A stretch of 33,469 bases of DNA, from the NCBI GenBank assembly GCA_011046365.1, contig DSAS01000074.1, positions 1-33,469 on the forward strand, given 5' to 3'. Below are positions 1 to 7,551 of the stretch, in pieces. The position numbers and the translations under genes are program-made. The notes beneath the pieces were generated by a model. That model did no database searches. It saw nothing but the letters and a program-made list of their open reading frames with translations, and was not told the DNA's origin. Position 1 is the stretch's first letter. Every line of letters starts with the position of its first letter. The DNA is from Fidelibacterota bacterium (lineage in GTDB: Bacteria > Fidelibacterota > UBA2242).

Positions 1-984
1 GGTTTGATAGTCCTCCTTTGCAAACTGTTCCGGGAAGAAATCGAAATCGCTCTTCCCGATAGCCTCCTGCGGGTCATTTATGCCGAATACTTCAGTTGCC
101 AGCGATTTGCTGATGCGATAAAACCGGCTGTTCAAATCTTTGAAGTAAATATATTCCGGGAAATAGTTCAGCATGGCATCAATCAGGGTTTTTTCAAACT
201 CCAGCGCTTTTTCGGCTTTACGTTGCTCGGTAATATCCCGGAAAATCAGCACCACCCCGGAAATGTTGCCCTGGTCGTCTTTAATCGGCGCCCCGCTGTC
301 ATCTATGGGGATTCGTTTGCCGGCTTTGGAGATCAGGATCGTATGATTCGCCAGCCCTTGAACCACACCTTTCTGCAGCACCTTTTTTGCCGGGTTTTCA
401 ACGGCTTGACCGGTAAATTCATTGACAATCTGAAACACATTACTCAGTTCCTGCCCCAGGGCTTCATCAAGTTTCCAGCTGGTCAGCTGCTCTGCCACCT
501 GATTCATAAAATTGATTCGACAATCAATGTCCGTGGTAATAACGGCGTCGCCGATACTTTTCAGCGTGGTAGTAACCCACGCCTGGTTATTATCCAATTT
601 TTGCTGCATCTTTGCGCGGGAAATCGCCAATTCAAGCGCATATTCCAGTTCCCGCGGCGTAAAGGGTCGTTTTACAAAACTGAACCGGTCTAAAACGGCA
701 TCATTATCCAGAAAGCTGTCTTCAATATTATCAACAACTAGCACAACCGGCACCGCACACCCGGTTTGAATTTCCGCCGATTTTTTTATTTTGCCAGCCT
801 GTTTTGCACTGCCAAGGTTGACCAGAACCAGGTCGGGTTTATGTGCACGAATCTGCGCCGGCAAGCCGGCTGCAGTGAAATCGAGCGTTTTAAGCGTGTA
901 TCCGGCAGCCTTTGTTACTTTAGTAATCTCGGCACCGCTTTTATCCGCATCGTTGATCAGGATTAACTTCTGTTTGACCATCAT
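1..984 (-). CDS. Pseudo-receiver/PAS-domain signalling protein, N-terminal part (cut by left edge)
   Basis: This gene is open to the left edge and so absent from the ORF track; the plus-strand ORFs here are its shadows. Translation gives 328 codons. An N-terminal receiver-like domain (about residues 5-125) starts KLILINDADK and ends with FVKRPF. A first PAS domain (about 145-260) follows, closing in the typical LIFRDITEQRKAEKAL linker. A second PAS domain then begins (NYFPEYIYFKDLNSRFYRI) and is cut off. The receiver has Asn56 (DLVLVN) where the phosphorylated Asp normally lies, so it probably does not accept phosphate. The start is ATG at 984 with AGGAGGAAG directly upstream; a second ATG follows it. 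The missing part probably holds further PAS domains and an output domain such as a histidine kinase, but this cannot be seen. Confidence 0.85.
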   Translation of the reverse strand, partial: MMVKQKLILINDADKSGAEITKVTKAAGYTLKTLDFTAAGLPAQIRAHKPDLVLVNLGSAKQAGKIKKSAEIQTGCAVPVVLVVDNIEDSFLDNDAVLDRFSFVKRPFTPRELEYALELAISRAKMQQKLDNNQAWVTTTLKSIGDAVITTDIDCRINFMNQVAEQLTSWKLDEALGQELSNVFQIVNEFTGQAVENPAKKVLQKGVVQGLANHTILISKAGKRIPIDDSGAPIKDDQGNISGVVLIFRDITEQRKAEKALEFEKTLIDAMLNYFPEYIYFKDLNSRFYRISKSLATEVFGINDPQEAIGKSDFDFFPEQFAKEDYQT

Positions 985-1224
985 CTTCCTCCTAAGCCCA
1001 CCAAAATAGTCTTAGTACATTTTGATATTTTAACATACTGTATTTTAATAAAAATTATCGAAATAAGGTATAATTCTTTTAAATGAAAACGGAGGGGTTT
1101 GCCGCCATTTTTCCTGATTGTGACAATGAGGACTAATCACTTTTTATTGAGCAACCCGGTGGCGGGGTCTGGAGGAACTCTTTCCCGAAGATTATCACTC
1201 ACACCGTCATGAAAAATTATCTCA

Positions 1225-1689
1225 TCAGTGGATGTGTCCGTGGTCCAGTTCTTCCGGGCTGGCTTTGCGGATATCAACAATTTCGGTCTCAAAATGCAGA
1301 ACCTCTCCGGCAAGCGGGTGATTCATATCAATCACGACTTCTGTATCGTTAAATGACTTCACTTTGACATCAAATTGCTGACCCTGTTTATTTTGACCGG
1401 TCAAAAACATGCCTTTTTCCAATTCCAGATTCGGGGGCAACTGATCCCGGTTGACTGTCTGAATCAACTGATCATTGACCAAGCCATATCCATCTTGCGG
1501 TTGGACTGTCACCTTTTTACGATCGCCGGTTTTTAAGCCGAACAATTCCTTTTCCAGCCCCGGAACAATCATCCCGTGACCGCAAATAAACTGGAGCGGT
1601 TCCCGGTCAGCCGACGAACCAAGCACACTGCCATTGTCCAGTGCTAATGTATAATGCATCGAAACGACCATATCTTTTGCCACCTGCAT
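1225..1689 (-). CDS. slyD: SlyD-like FKBP-type peptidyl-prolyl cis-trans isomerase
   Basis: FKBP-type prolyl isomerase/chaperone of the SlyD class, cytoplasmic (no signal peptide). The FKBP part reads VVSMHYTLALDNGSVLGSS and GHGMIVPGLEKELFGLKTGD. The inserted chaperone (IF) flap covers roughly residues 65-125 (VTVQPQDGYG to DMNHPLAGEVLHFE), the NHPLAG element being typical of SlyD. The metal-binding C-terminal tail is reduced to DHGHIH. The ORF track begins at a TTG eight codons upstream, but the ATG at 1689 has AGAGGAG at ideal spacing and removes a non-homologous extension, giving 154 residues. The gene stands alone between the PAS gene and the sigma-factor operon, all on the same strand. 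Confidence 0.9.
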   Translation of the reverse strand: MQVAKDMVVSMHYTLALDNGSVLGSSADREPLQFICGHGMIVPGLEKELFGLKTGDRKKVTVQPQDGYGLVNDQLIQTVNRDQLPPNLELEKGMFLTGQNKQGQQFDVKVKSFNDTEVVIDMNHPLAGEVLHFETEIVDIRKASPEELDHGHIH

Positions 1690-1744
1690 TAAATTCTCCT
1701 CTGATTTTGCCAAACATGATCACAACCAAAAGAGTCTTTAAAGA

Positions 1745-1799
1745 GGTGAATCACCATATTTAGCGTTTGATTAAACTATTCCAAACAACGTCTGGAATA
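1745..1799. promoter_or_regulatory. Two inverted repeats upstream of slyD
   Basis: Two perfect inverted repeats lie between the NadC-like gene and slyD. GGTGAATCACC (1745-1755) is an 11-bp palindrome about 56 bases upstream of the slyD start. TATTCCA...TGGAATA (1777-1783 and 1793-1799) is a 7-bp repeat with a 9-base gap. Neither is followed by a T-tract on the minus strand, so they look more like protein-binding sites, or a weak factor-dependent end for the upstream operon, than like an intrinsic terminator. Function is inferred only from position. Confidence 0.3.
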
Positions 1800-1866
1800 T
1801 AGGATTTATAACATCCCAAACCAAACAGTTATTCGGCACGAATTTGGAAATCAAAATTAGAAAAGA

Positions 1867-2778
1867 TTATACCGGGTTGAATATAATTTGAAGATTAAGC
1901 GGCTCGATATTGCAGTGCAGCTCCTCGATTGCACAATATTTGAAAAAATAGTCCGCATATTGCGCTCTGAAATCGGCGAGCCGGTTTAAATGCAGCACCG
2001 GCTTCTTGATCGGATTCAGGGATTCAAATACACTGCGGATATCCGCCTCGCTCAAACCGACCAGATGCAGGATGTCGCAATCCAGCTCGTTGAACTTTTC
2101 AAATTCCGCCACCGTATTGATCTCGACCTCGATTTTAAGACTTCGCCGCGTATCTCCCAGTTCACGAACAATCTGCTCCATCGTCTTCTCGGTACCACCG
2201 CTGTAACGCAGGTGATTTTGGGTAATGTAAATGGAATCCGTGAGACCGCGCCGTTTCCAGATACCGCCGCCGATTTGGAAGGCGATTTCATCCAGCAGCT
2301 CAAAGATCGGATTGACTGAAATTCCCTGGACAAGGGTTTTTCCATGTTGATCTAACACCGTTGCGGCTTGCTTGGTAGCCGTTGCCAGTCCGGACATGCG
2401 TCCGACTATCCAGTGAATCAGGCGCCGGTTTTTTAAAATATCGGCGCCATTGCCGTTGAATCCAAACAGCACCTCCCCATCATGGATCGGATCGCCATCG
2501 CGAGCCTGCCAGTCAAGTGTCAACTGCTTTCCGCTCTCTTCAAAGAGAAGTTCCAGCACTTCCCGACTGACGAAGATTCCATTGGAGCGGGCAATTACCG
2601 AACCGGACGAATGCAGAGCATAGGGCGTGATCAATTCGGTACATAAATCACCCTGACCCAGCTCAATACTCTGCATCCAGTTCAATAAGGTTCGGATTTG
2701 AGAAATATCCACAGTCGTACCGTTTGATCCGGGCTTTACTGTCCCGGCGGCATACAGTGACCATCCATCATACCGCAT
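1867..2778 (-). CDS. NadC-fold (quinolinate phosphoribosyltransferase-like) protein, probable pseudoenzyme
   Basis: The fold assignment rests on collinear NadC landmarks: IELGQGDLCTELI (for EDLGxGDxTT), VIARSNGIFVSREVLELLF (for AxxxGVxAGxxxxxxvF), ILKNRRLIHWIVGRMSGLAT (for AERxxLNxLQRLSGIAT), GGGIWKRRGLTDSIYITQNH (for GGgxxHRxgLxDxxLIKDNH) and LKIEVEINTVAEFEK. The catalytic and substrate-binding signatures are eroded: TRKT is replaced by QGIS, the Lys of IKDNH by Thr, MLDN by HLVG, and the C-terminal EASGGI block is absent. True QAPRTase activity is therefore unlikely. It is the last gene of the ECF-sigma operon and overlaps the Spy-like gene by 43 bp, so the exact start is uncertain; a start nearer the first conserved block is possible. 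ModD-type relatives, encoded with metal transporters, are an alternative comparison. Confidence 0.7.
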   Translation of the reverse strand: MRYDGWSLYAAGTVKPGSNGTTVDISQIRTLLNWMQSIELGQGDLCTELITPYALHSSGSVIARSNGIFVSREVLELLFEESGKQLTLDWQARDGDPIHDGEVLFGFNGNGADILKNRRLIHWIVGRMSGLATATKQAATVLDQHGKTLVQGISVNPIFELLDEIAFQIGGGIWKRRGLTDSIYITQNHLRYSGGTEKTMEQIVRELGDTRRSLKIEVEINTVAEFEKFNELDCDILHLVGLSEADIRSVFESLNPIKKPVLHLNRLADFRAQYADYFFKYCAIEELHCNIEPLNLQIIFNPV

Positions 2779-3212
2779 CCGGCGCCCCGTTTTCCGGGAC
2801 GATTTCCCGTTTCACCGGTCCGGCATTGTTTAAGCCAGATCGCTTTTTGCTCGTCGGTCAGAATATTGGCAACCTCTATCCGATGTTTGATCCGTTTTTC
2901 GTACTGCTTCGATTTCAAATCATTCACTTTCTTAATCGCCGCATCCATTTTTTTGGAAATGTCACCGGTGCGAACCAGCTCTTCCAGCTCCAGCTTCGCC
3001 AGTCTGATATCCGCCTGCAGCGGAATCATCTCTTTCTGATGCGCCAGGCGCAGAGCGTCAATCTTCTGCTGCTGTTCTGCGGTCAGATTCAGTTCGGCAC
3101 AGCTTTCCTTGCGCATTCCCGGCGCCGGTTTTTCTCCCATCATTTTCCGGGGACCGCCCAGCACCAGGGCTGGAATCGCAAACAAGATTACCAAGGCACT
3201 TAACTTTTTCAT
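2736..3212 (-). CDS. Spy/CpxP-like periplasmic protein (LTxxQ repeats)
   Basis: A 158-residue secreted protein. The signal peptide is MKKLSALVILFAIPALVLGG, followed by a largely helical, charged mature part. Two LTxxQ-type motifs are visible: LNLTAEQQQKIDAL (about residue 40) and ILTDEQKAIWLKQC (about 115), separated by a long helix. This is the pattern of the Spy/CpxP/heavy-metal-sensor group (periplasmic chaperones or stress sensors). The C-terminus is rich in Cys, His and Met (CGMMDGHCMPP), which could bind a soft metal. The start overlaps the previous gene by four bases (ATGA), a mark of translational coupling within the ECF-sigma operon. Confidence 0.75.
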   Translation of the reverse strand: MKKLSALVILFAIPALVLGGPRKMMGEKPAPGMRKESCAELNLTAEQQQKIDALRLAHQKEMIPLQADIRLAKLELEELVRTGDISKKMDAAIKKVNDLKSKQYEKRIKHRIEVANILTDEQKAIWLKQCRTGETGNRPGKRGAGCGMMDGHCMPPGQ

Positions 3213-3721
3213 GGTTCTTTCCTTTCCTTTGGTTTATAGCCCTTATGATGACTATGTGGTTGGTAGATTGATCGCATCAACCGGTTACGAAAGCGGTTGT
3301 CGAATACAATAAACTTCAACTGTTGTTCTGCCGTAAGAACATCCCCAATTTCAACAACAAAAGCCTGTTTATGCGCGATGATTTCCCGCTCCAAATCAGC
3401 CAGTTCCTGAGTATATTTTTTTACATCCTCGTCTGTTACCGAATAGTTTTCATCGCATGTCAATTCATAAATCTTTTTCATGATACTTCGCTGTTTATCC
3501 TGATTGGCGTGGACAAAATCTTCAAATTCCTTTAAACGCGGAAAAAACATTCCGGACTGCTCTGGATTGAGATTTAAAAATTCCGTCATTTTCCAGATTC
3601 GTAACGCTTCCATCTGTTCCCGCCGATCGGGATCCAATGGTTTGATCATGTCATCCTGAGCAGTCGCAGTTGCGCCCAGAATTAATAAATACCCAACAAT
3701 AATTAAAAACCACCTGTTCAT
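3209..3721 (-). CDS. Second Spy-like periplasmic protein of the ECF-sigma operon
   Basis: A 170-residue secreted protein with signal peptide MNRWFLIIVGYLLILGATATA and predicted cleavage before QDDM. The mature part is helical and contains degenerate LTxxQ-like segments, NLNPEQSGMFFPRLKEFE (about residue 51) and VLTAEQQLKFIVFDNRFR (about 128), so it resembles its downstream neighbour at the level of fold. It ends in a basic His-rich tail (HSHHKGYKPKERK). Position directly behind the anti-sigma gene (11-bp gap) suggests a periplasmic partner or sensor for the sigma/anti-sigma pair, as in CnrX- or CpxP-type systems; this is inference. Confidence 0.7.
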   Translation of the reverse strand: MNRWFLIIVGYLLILGATATAQDDMIKPLDPDRREQMEALRIWKMTEFLNLNPEQSGMFFPRLKEFEDFVHANQDKQRSIMKKIYELTCDENYSVTDEDVKKYTQELADLEREIIAHKQAFVVEIGDVLTAEQQLKFIVFDNRFRNRLMRSIYQPHSHHKGYKPKERKEP

Positions 3722-3732
3722 TCCTCCTCCCG

Positions 3733-4326
3733 CTATAAAATTTCCCGTTTCATTTGATAGACCAGTTGTCGAAACTCGGCATCGTCCAGGCTGGCAGTTG
3801 CTATTACACAGCGTTCAACCTCCGGATATAACGGTTCTTTCTCCACAATCTGGTAAATGGCGTTTTTTACTATATCTTCGGTGGATAAATCTGTATCGGC
3901 AGGATCGTCCGCCGGCACAAATTCACCAAAGTAGCCGACGCTGCTGAAATTTACATAAATATGTTCCTGGTTAAACTGCTCAAACCACTGGTTATCGCCC
4001 GACTTGAAAAGGCTGACGGCGGTTATTATCAGAAACGCCGAAAGCGAAGCGAAAGCCGGAATCGCCCAGAGCGCCCTGCGCTGATTTTTACGCCGCTTTA
4101 CCAAACGATTATTCAGTGCTATGACCAGCTCCGCCCCGTAGGATGCCGGTGGTTCAATCTCCGGCTCCTGTTGCATGGTATCAATGATGGCTGCCAGAGC
4201 GGAGTGATATTGGCGACAAACCTGGCAATGCTGTAAATGGGTTGTCATCCGGCGCCGTTCGTCATCTGACAAATCGCCCGAAACATATAAAGGAATTCTA
4301 TTTTCAAATTCTTTACACGGTTTCAT
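3733..4326 (-). CDS. Zinc-finger anti-sigma factor, membrane-bound
   Basis: A 197-residue protein with an N-terminal anti-sigma zinc-finger (zf-HC2/ZAS): Cys4 and the H30-x3-C34-x2-C37 motif (HLQHCQVC). One transmembrane segment follows at about residues 84-107 (WAIPAFASLSAFLIITAVSLF), then an extracytoplasmic domain of about 90 residues. This is the standard architecture for a membrane anchor that sequesters an ECF sigma factor and releases it on an envelope signal. Its start overlaps the sigma gene by 14 bp, so the two are translationally coupled. The C-terminal domain resembles nothing I recognise. Confidence 0.88.
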   Translation of the reverse strand: MKPCKEFENRIPLYVSGDLSDDERRRMTTHLQHCQVCRQYHSALAAIIDTMQQEPEIEPPASYGAELVIALNNRLVKRRKNQRRALWAIPAFASLSAFLIITAVSLFKSGDNQWFEQFNQEHIYVNFSSVGYFGEFVPADDPADTDLSTEDIVKNAIYQIVEKEPLYPEVERCVIATASLDDAEFRQLVYQMKREIL

Positions 4327-4843
4327 AGCTGACTCCCATCGCTTCGAACTTTTTGCGCATATTTTTCAATGCGTGAATATAGTTCACTTTAGCGGCATTT
4401 TCGGTAATATCCATGATTCGCCCGATATCCCTGAATGCCAGACCCTGATAGGTCCGCAGGATGATCACCATCTGCTGTTTTGAAGGCAGTTGCGCCAACA
4501 CTTTTTTCAGTGCTTCATTTTTAAAATCGGCGATGTCCGGATTGCCCGTTTCGGCAGCAAGCTCTACTTTTTCAAAACCGATGGTTTGGCGGGCTTTGCG
4601 GCGGCGTAAAAAATTCAGTCCGGTATTGACGGCAATCCGGTAGATCCAGGTATAGGCGGAAGAATCGTGGCGAAATTTTGATAAGTTTTTATACACTTTA
4701 ATAAAAGTCTCCTGGGTCAGATCATCGGCTTCATCGTGAGACGATACCATGCGGCGGAAAAGCGCATAGATTTTTTCCTGATTTTCAAGCACCAGGCGGT
4801 TAAAAGATTCTGCATCTGTTTGTCTCACTGTTTCTTTTTGCAA
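4313..4843 (-). CDS. ECF-family RNA polymerase sigma factor (RpoE-like)
   Basis: A 176-residue sigma-70-family protein of ECF type. Region 2 contains DEADDLTQETFIKVYKNL and the -10-recognition stretch SAYTWIYRIAVNTGLNFLRRR. Region 4 contains LPSKQQMVIILRTYQGLAFRDIGRIMDITENAAKVNYIHALKN, a helix-turn-helix for -35 recognition. The start is a TTG preceded by AAAAGGAAAACG, with no better ATG available. It is the first gene of an operon running sigma, anti-sigma, two Spy-like proteins and a NadC-like protein, so it probably controls an envelope or metal stress response and its own operon. Confidence 0.92.
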   Translation of the reverse strand: MQKETVRQTDAESFNRLVLENQEKIYALFRRMVSSHDEADDLTQETFIKVYKNLSKFRHDSSAYTWIYRIAVNTGLNFLRRRKARQTIGFEKVELAAETGNPDIADFKNEALKKVLAQLPSKQQMVIILRTYQGLAFRDIGRIMDITENAAKVNYIHALKNMRKKFEAMGVSYETV

Positions 4844-4916
4844 CGTTTTCCTTTTTCACTCTTTTTTGACAAGCGGATTCCTGAAAGGTTAAATTTTTTT
4901 ATCTGCATTATGATAT

Positions 4917-4942
4917 GATCACCATTGAATCTAAATGTTTCA
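4917..4942 (-). promoter_or_regulatory. Candidate ECF-type promoter of the sigma operon
   Basis: On the minus strand upstream of the sigma gene, TGAAACATTT is followed, 16 bases after TGAAAC, by GATC. TGAAAC with a 16-base spacer matches the -35 half of many ECF promoters; the -10 element (CGTC/CGTA in known examples) matches only partly. An overlapping housekeeping-type alternative, TTTAGA-N17-CATAAT, also exists. It would support autoregulation if real. Confidence 0.3.
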
Positions 4943-5080
4943 AAAAAATTAAAATAATTCAACAGAAATATCTACTCTCTGTACCTTTAATTAAATCTTG
5001 CCCTCTAAGCGACTACTGGAATAGACAGAAATGGAGATAAGCCTTTTTAAACACAGCCCGACAAAAGTGAGGTGAACGCA

Positions 5081-6097
5081 ATGAAATACCGCGCCGCTAT
5101 TCATCATTTTAATGCAACAAACTTAAAAGCCAAAATCCGCACGAGCCTGGAGTTTGTTGACTGGAAGAACAAAATCTATCCCGACAGCAATGTCTGGATC
5201 AAACCGAATCTGACCTTTCCGGAGTACCGACCGGGCGTGACGACCTCCCCCCACTTTATGGCGGCTCTCCTAGATGTACTCAGAGAGCGCACCAAACACC
5301 TGACAGTTTTCGAGTCTGACGGTGGTAACAACTCCTACCCGATTGAACGGGCGTTTGCGGCTCACAATCTTTATGAGATCTGCGAGAGCCGGGCTGTCCG
5401 CCTGCTAAATCTGTCCCGTGCGGAAACAGAAGTCATCAAAGTTCCCGGCGGCTGGCGCTCCTATCGTTTGGCATTAAACAGAGAGATGCTGGAAACCGCC
5501 GATATGACTATCAGCGTACCTGTCCCGAAAATGCATTTCGTGACCCGCTTCACCGGCGCCATTAAGAATCACTGGGGCACGGTACCGGACTCCATGCGCC
5601 TGAAAAACCACTTTTTCTTCAAGTATGCCATTAATGAAATCGTCCGGCGTCTGAAGTCCCAAATTACCGTCGTTGACGGCGAATATTTCCTGAATAATAA
5701 CGGTCCGGTGGTCGGCGACCCCGTGAAGATGGACCTTGTCATGGCGGCTGACAATCCACTGACCGCCGACATGATCCTAATGGATCTGATGGGTGTCGAA
5801 TCGGAAAAAATCGGTTATATCCGTCGAGCCTGGCAGCAGAACACCGGTCCACAATCACTCGCTGAAATCGAGCTGAATACCGACCTGGACGATTTCCGAA
5901 CCTTTGAATTCAGTTACCAGCGCGATCCGGTGGATTACCTCGCCTGGCTGGGATTTCACAACTACCTGATCACCTGGCTGGTCTATCTGTCACCTCTGAA
6001 CACTTTCGCCCACTGGTGGATCCGGATGCTGCGGGGCGGTTCCCGGCAGGTGGAAGACTATTACGACAGTTTCATCAAGGACAACGAACCGGGCTGA
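5081..6097 (+). CDS. DUF362 domain-containing protein
   Basis: A 338-residue protein covering a DUF362 domain: VWIKPNLTF (about residue 40), TSPHFMAALLDVLRE, VFESDGGNNSY, then ADMTISVPVPKMHFVTRFTGAIKNHWGTVP and a C-terminal half with VVDGEYFLNNNGPVVGDPVKMDLVMAADN and DMILMDLMGV. The family has no settled function, though members often occur with iron-sulfur redox partners. No ferredoxin-type cysteine motif is present here, so this is the short form. The ORF track uses GTG at 5072, but ATG at 5081 has GAGGTG at proper spacing and the GTG lies within that ribosome-binding site. It diverges from the sigma operon across a 237-bp AT-rich spacer. Confidence 0.8.
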   Translation: MKYRAAIHHFNATNLKAKIRTSLEFVDWKNKIYPDSNVWIKPNLTFPEYRPGVTTSPHFMAALLDVLRERTKHLTVFESDGGNNSYPIERAFAAHNLYEICESRAVRLLNLSRAETEVIKVPGGWRSYRLALNREMLETADMTISVPVPKMHFVTRFTGAIKNHWGTVPDSMRLKNHFFFKYAINEIVRRLKSQITVVDGEYFLNNNGPVVGDPVKMDLVMAADNPLTADMILMDLMGVESEKIGYIRRAWQQNTGPQSLAEIELNTDLDDFRTFEFSYQRDPVDYLAWLGFHNYLITWLVYLSPLNTFAHWWIRMLRGGSRQVEDYYDSFIKDNEPG

Positions 6098-6193
6098 TTC
6101 CTCATTTTCTAATGACAAAAGATAAAACCGAGCAGTGACCACGGGTGCGGCATTTTCTTTTCTCTTGAATTACCGTTTGCTGAGGAATATATT

Positions 6194-6213
6194 TCACAAA
6201 ACCGAATTTGTGA
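6194..6213 (+). promoter_or_regulatory. 7-bp hairpin abutting the symporter ribosome-binding site
   Basis: TCACAAA (6194-6200) and TTTGTGA (6207-6213) form a perfect 7-bp inverted repeat around a 6-base loop. The right arm ends in the first two bases of the GAGGG Shine-Dalgarno site (6212-6216) of the symporter gene. It could hinder ribosome access or act as an operator; no T-tract follows, so it is not a terminator. Confidence 0.35.
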
Positions 6214-6219
6214 GGGATT

Positions 6220-7551
6220 ATGATCAAAAGAGTATTCAGATGGTATATTTCCAAGTCACTGCTGGCACGCCTTCTGGCTGGCTTTGGGATCGGATCGGCG
6301 GTTGGCATTGCGCTGTGGTTTATATCGGTACAGAGCGGTAATCCGGTCGCCGAGTCAGCGGCTCCCTATATTTCGCCATTCGGAACAATTCTGATCAGTA
6401 TGCTGAAAATGATCGTCATCCCGGTCATCTTCTTCTCGCTGATCACAGGTGCAGCTTCACTGCCGATCAAGCGTTTTGGTAAAATCGGGATGAAAGTCAT
6501 CGGCTGGTATCTGCTCTGTTCGCTGCTGGCGGCGATTCTGGGTACGCTGCTGGCGTTGCTGATCAATCCCGGCAGCCAGAGCAATCTGGCGGGCTGGCAA
6601 AAAATTATCGCCGTCCTGGGAAACCAGACGGAAAAGGTTGCCGACACCGCTGCGGAACAGGGCGGTTTTGGATTCATTCTGTTGAATTTATTTCAGAACC
6701 CTTTTGAGGCGCTGGCGAATAATAACTTTCTGGCAATTATCACCTTCTCCATTCTGCTCGGCATCGCAATACGGATTATTCTTGAGTCCCGTGATCATCC
6801 GGAAGAGCACGCCCTTAATCTGCTTGTCCGGCTGACGGAAGCCGCCCGGGACGCCATTTTCAAAATCGTGGAGTGGATTCTGGAATATTCGCCCATCGGT
6901 GTCCTGGCGCTCTCGATCACCAATTTCGGACTTTACGGTCCCAATATCGCCGGTCCCTATGTCAGTGTCACTCTCGGCGTAGTTGCCGGTATTCTGACCA
7001 TGATGTTTATTATTTACCCGATCCTGCTGTTTCTCATCAGCCGGCAGAACCCCTATCGGATTTTAAAAAATATGGACGAAGCCATCATCACCGCCTTTAT
7101 CACCCGCAGCAGCGCAGCAACCCTACCGGTCTCGCTGCACACGGTTCAGGAAAAGCTGCATGTCCGCAGTGAGCTGGCTGCTTTTTCCCTGCCACTGGGC
7201 GCCACCATCAATATGGACGGTGTCTGTGTTCACCTGCCGATGTTTGCCGTACTGGCAGCTAATATGTTCGGCATACAGCTGACGGTGAGCAGTCTGTTTA
7301 TACTGGTAATGACGACGGTACTGGCGTCCATCGGCGCCGGCGGTGTGCCCGGCGGGAGTATTATGCTGCTGTTTATTATTCTCCAAACTATGGGGCTGGA
7401 CAGCTCCCAGACTGCGATCATCGTGGCTTTGGCAATGGGCATTAACCCGATTCTCGACATGTTTGAAACCGCCAATAATGTAACCGGCGATATGGTCTGT
7501 ACCTATACCGTCGCCCAGCATGAAAAGTTGATCAACGATTCTACTGTTTAA
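6220..7551 (+). CDS. Dicarboxylate/amino acid:cation symporter (DAACS family, GltP/GltPh-like)
   Basis: A 443-residue inner-membrane secondary transporter with the eight-helix, two-hairpin pattern of the glutamate-transporter family. Hairpin 1 is AFITRSSAATLPVSL, the TM7 motif is PLGATINMDGV, hairpin 2 is VLASIGAGGVPGGSIMLL, and TM8 is INPILDMFETANNVTGD. The cation-site residues of NMDG and NVTGD are kept. In TM8 the Arg that binds the acidic side chain in GltPh (DMGRT) aligns with Glu here (DMFET), and the Thr after NMDG is Val. Substrate may therefore not be glutamate or aspartate. ATG at 6220 follows GAGGG. The 3' end overlaps the convergent AddA-like gene by 11 bp. Confidence 0.9.
   Translation: MIKRVFRWYISKSLLARLLAGFGIGSAVGIALWFISVQSGNPVAESAAPYISPFGTILISMLKMIVIPVIFFSLITGAASLPIKRFGKIGMKVIGWYLLCSLLAAILGTLLALLINPGSQSNLAGWQKIIAVLGNQTEKVADTAAEQGGFGFILLNLFQNPFEALANNNFLAIITFSILLGIAIRIILESRDHPEEHALNLLVRLTEAARDAIFKIVEWILEYSPIGVLALSITNFGLYGPNIAGPYVSVTLGVVAGILTMMFIIYPILLFLISRQNPYRILKNMDEAIITAFITRSSAATLPVSLHTVQEKLHVRSELAAFSLPLGATINMDGVCVHLPMFAVLAANMFGIQLTVSSLFILVMTTVLASIGAGGVPGGSIMLLFIILQTMGLDSSQTAIIVALAMGINPILDMFETANNVTGDMVCTYTVAQHEKLINDSTV

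Noticed and set aside
4-693. 229-residue plus-strand ORF at the left edge
   Set aside because: Antisense shadow of the PAS-domain gene, whose minus-strand translation gives clear PAS and receiver sequences.
1145-1180. ACCC/GGGT inverted repeat downstream of slyD as a terminator
   Set aside because: Stem of about 4 bp with no T-tract on the minus strand; too weak to call.
1867-2778. Functional nicotinate-nucleotide pyrophosphorylase (nadC)
   Set aside because: The fold landmarks are present but TRKT, the IKDNH lysine and MLDN are all lost, so the enzyme name would mislead.
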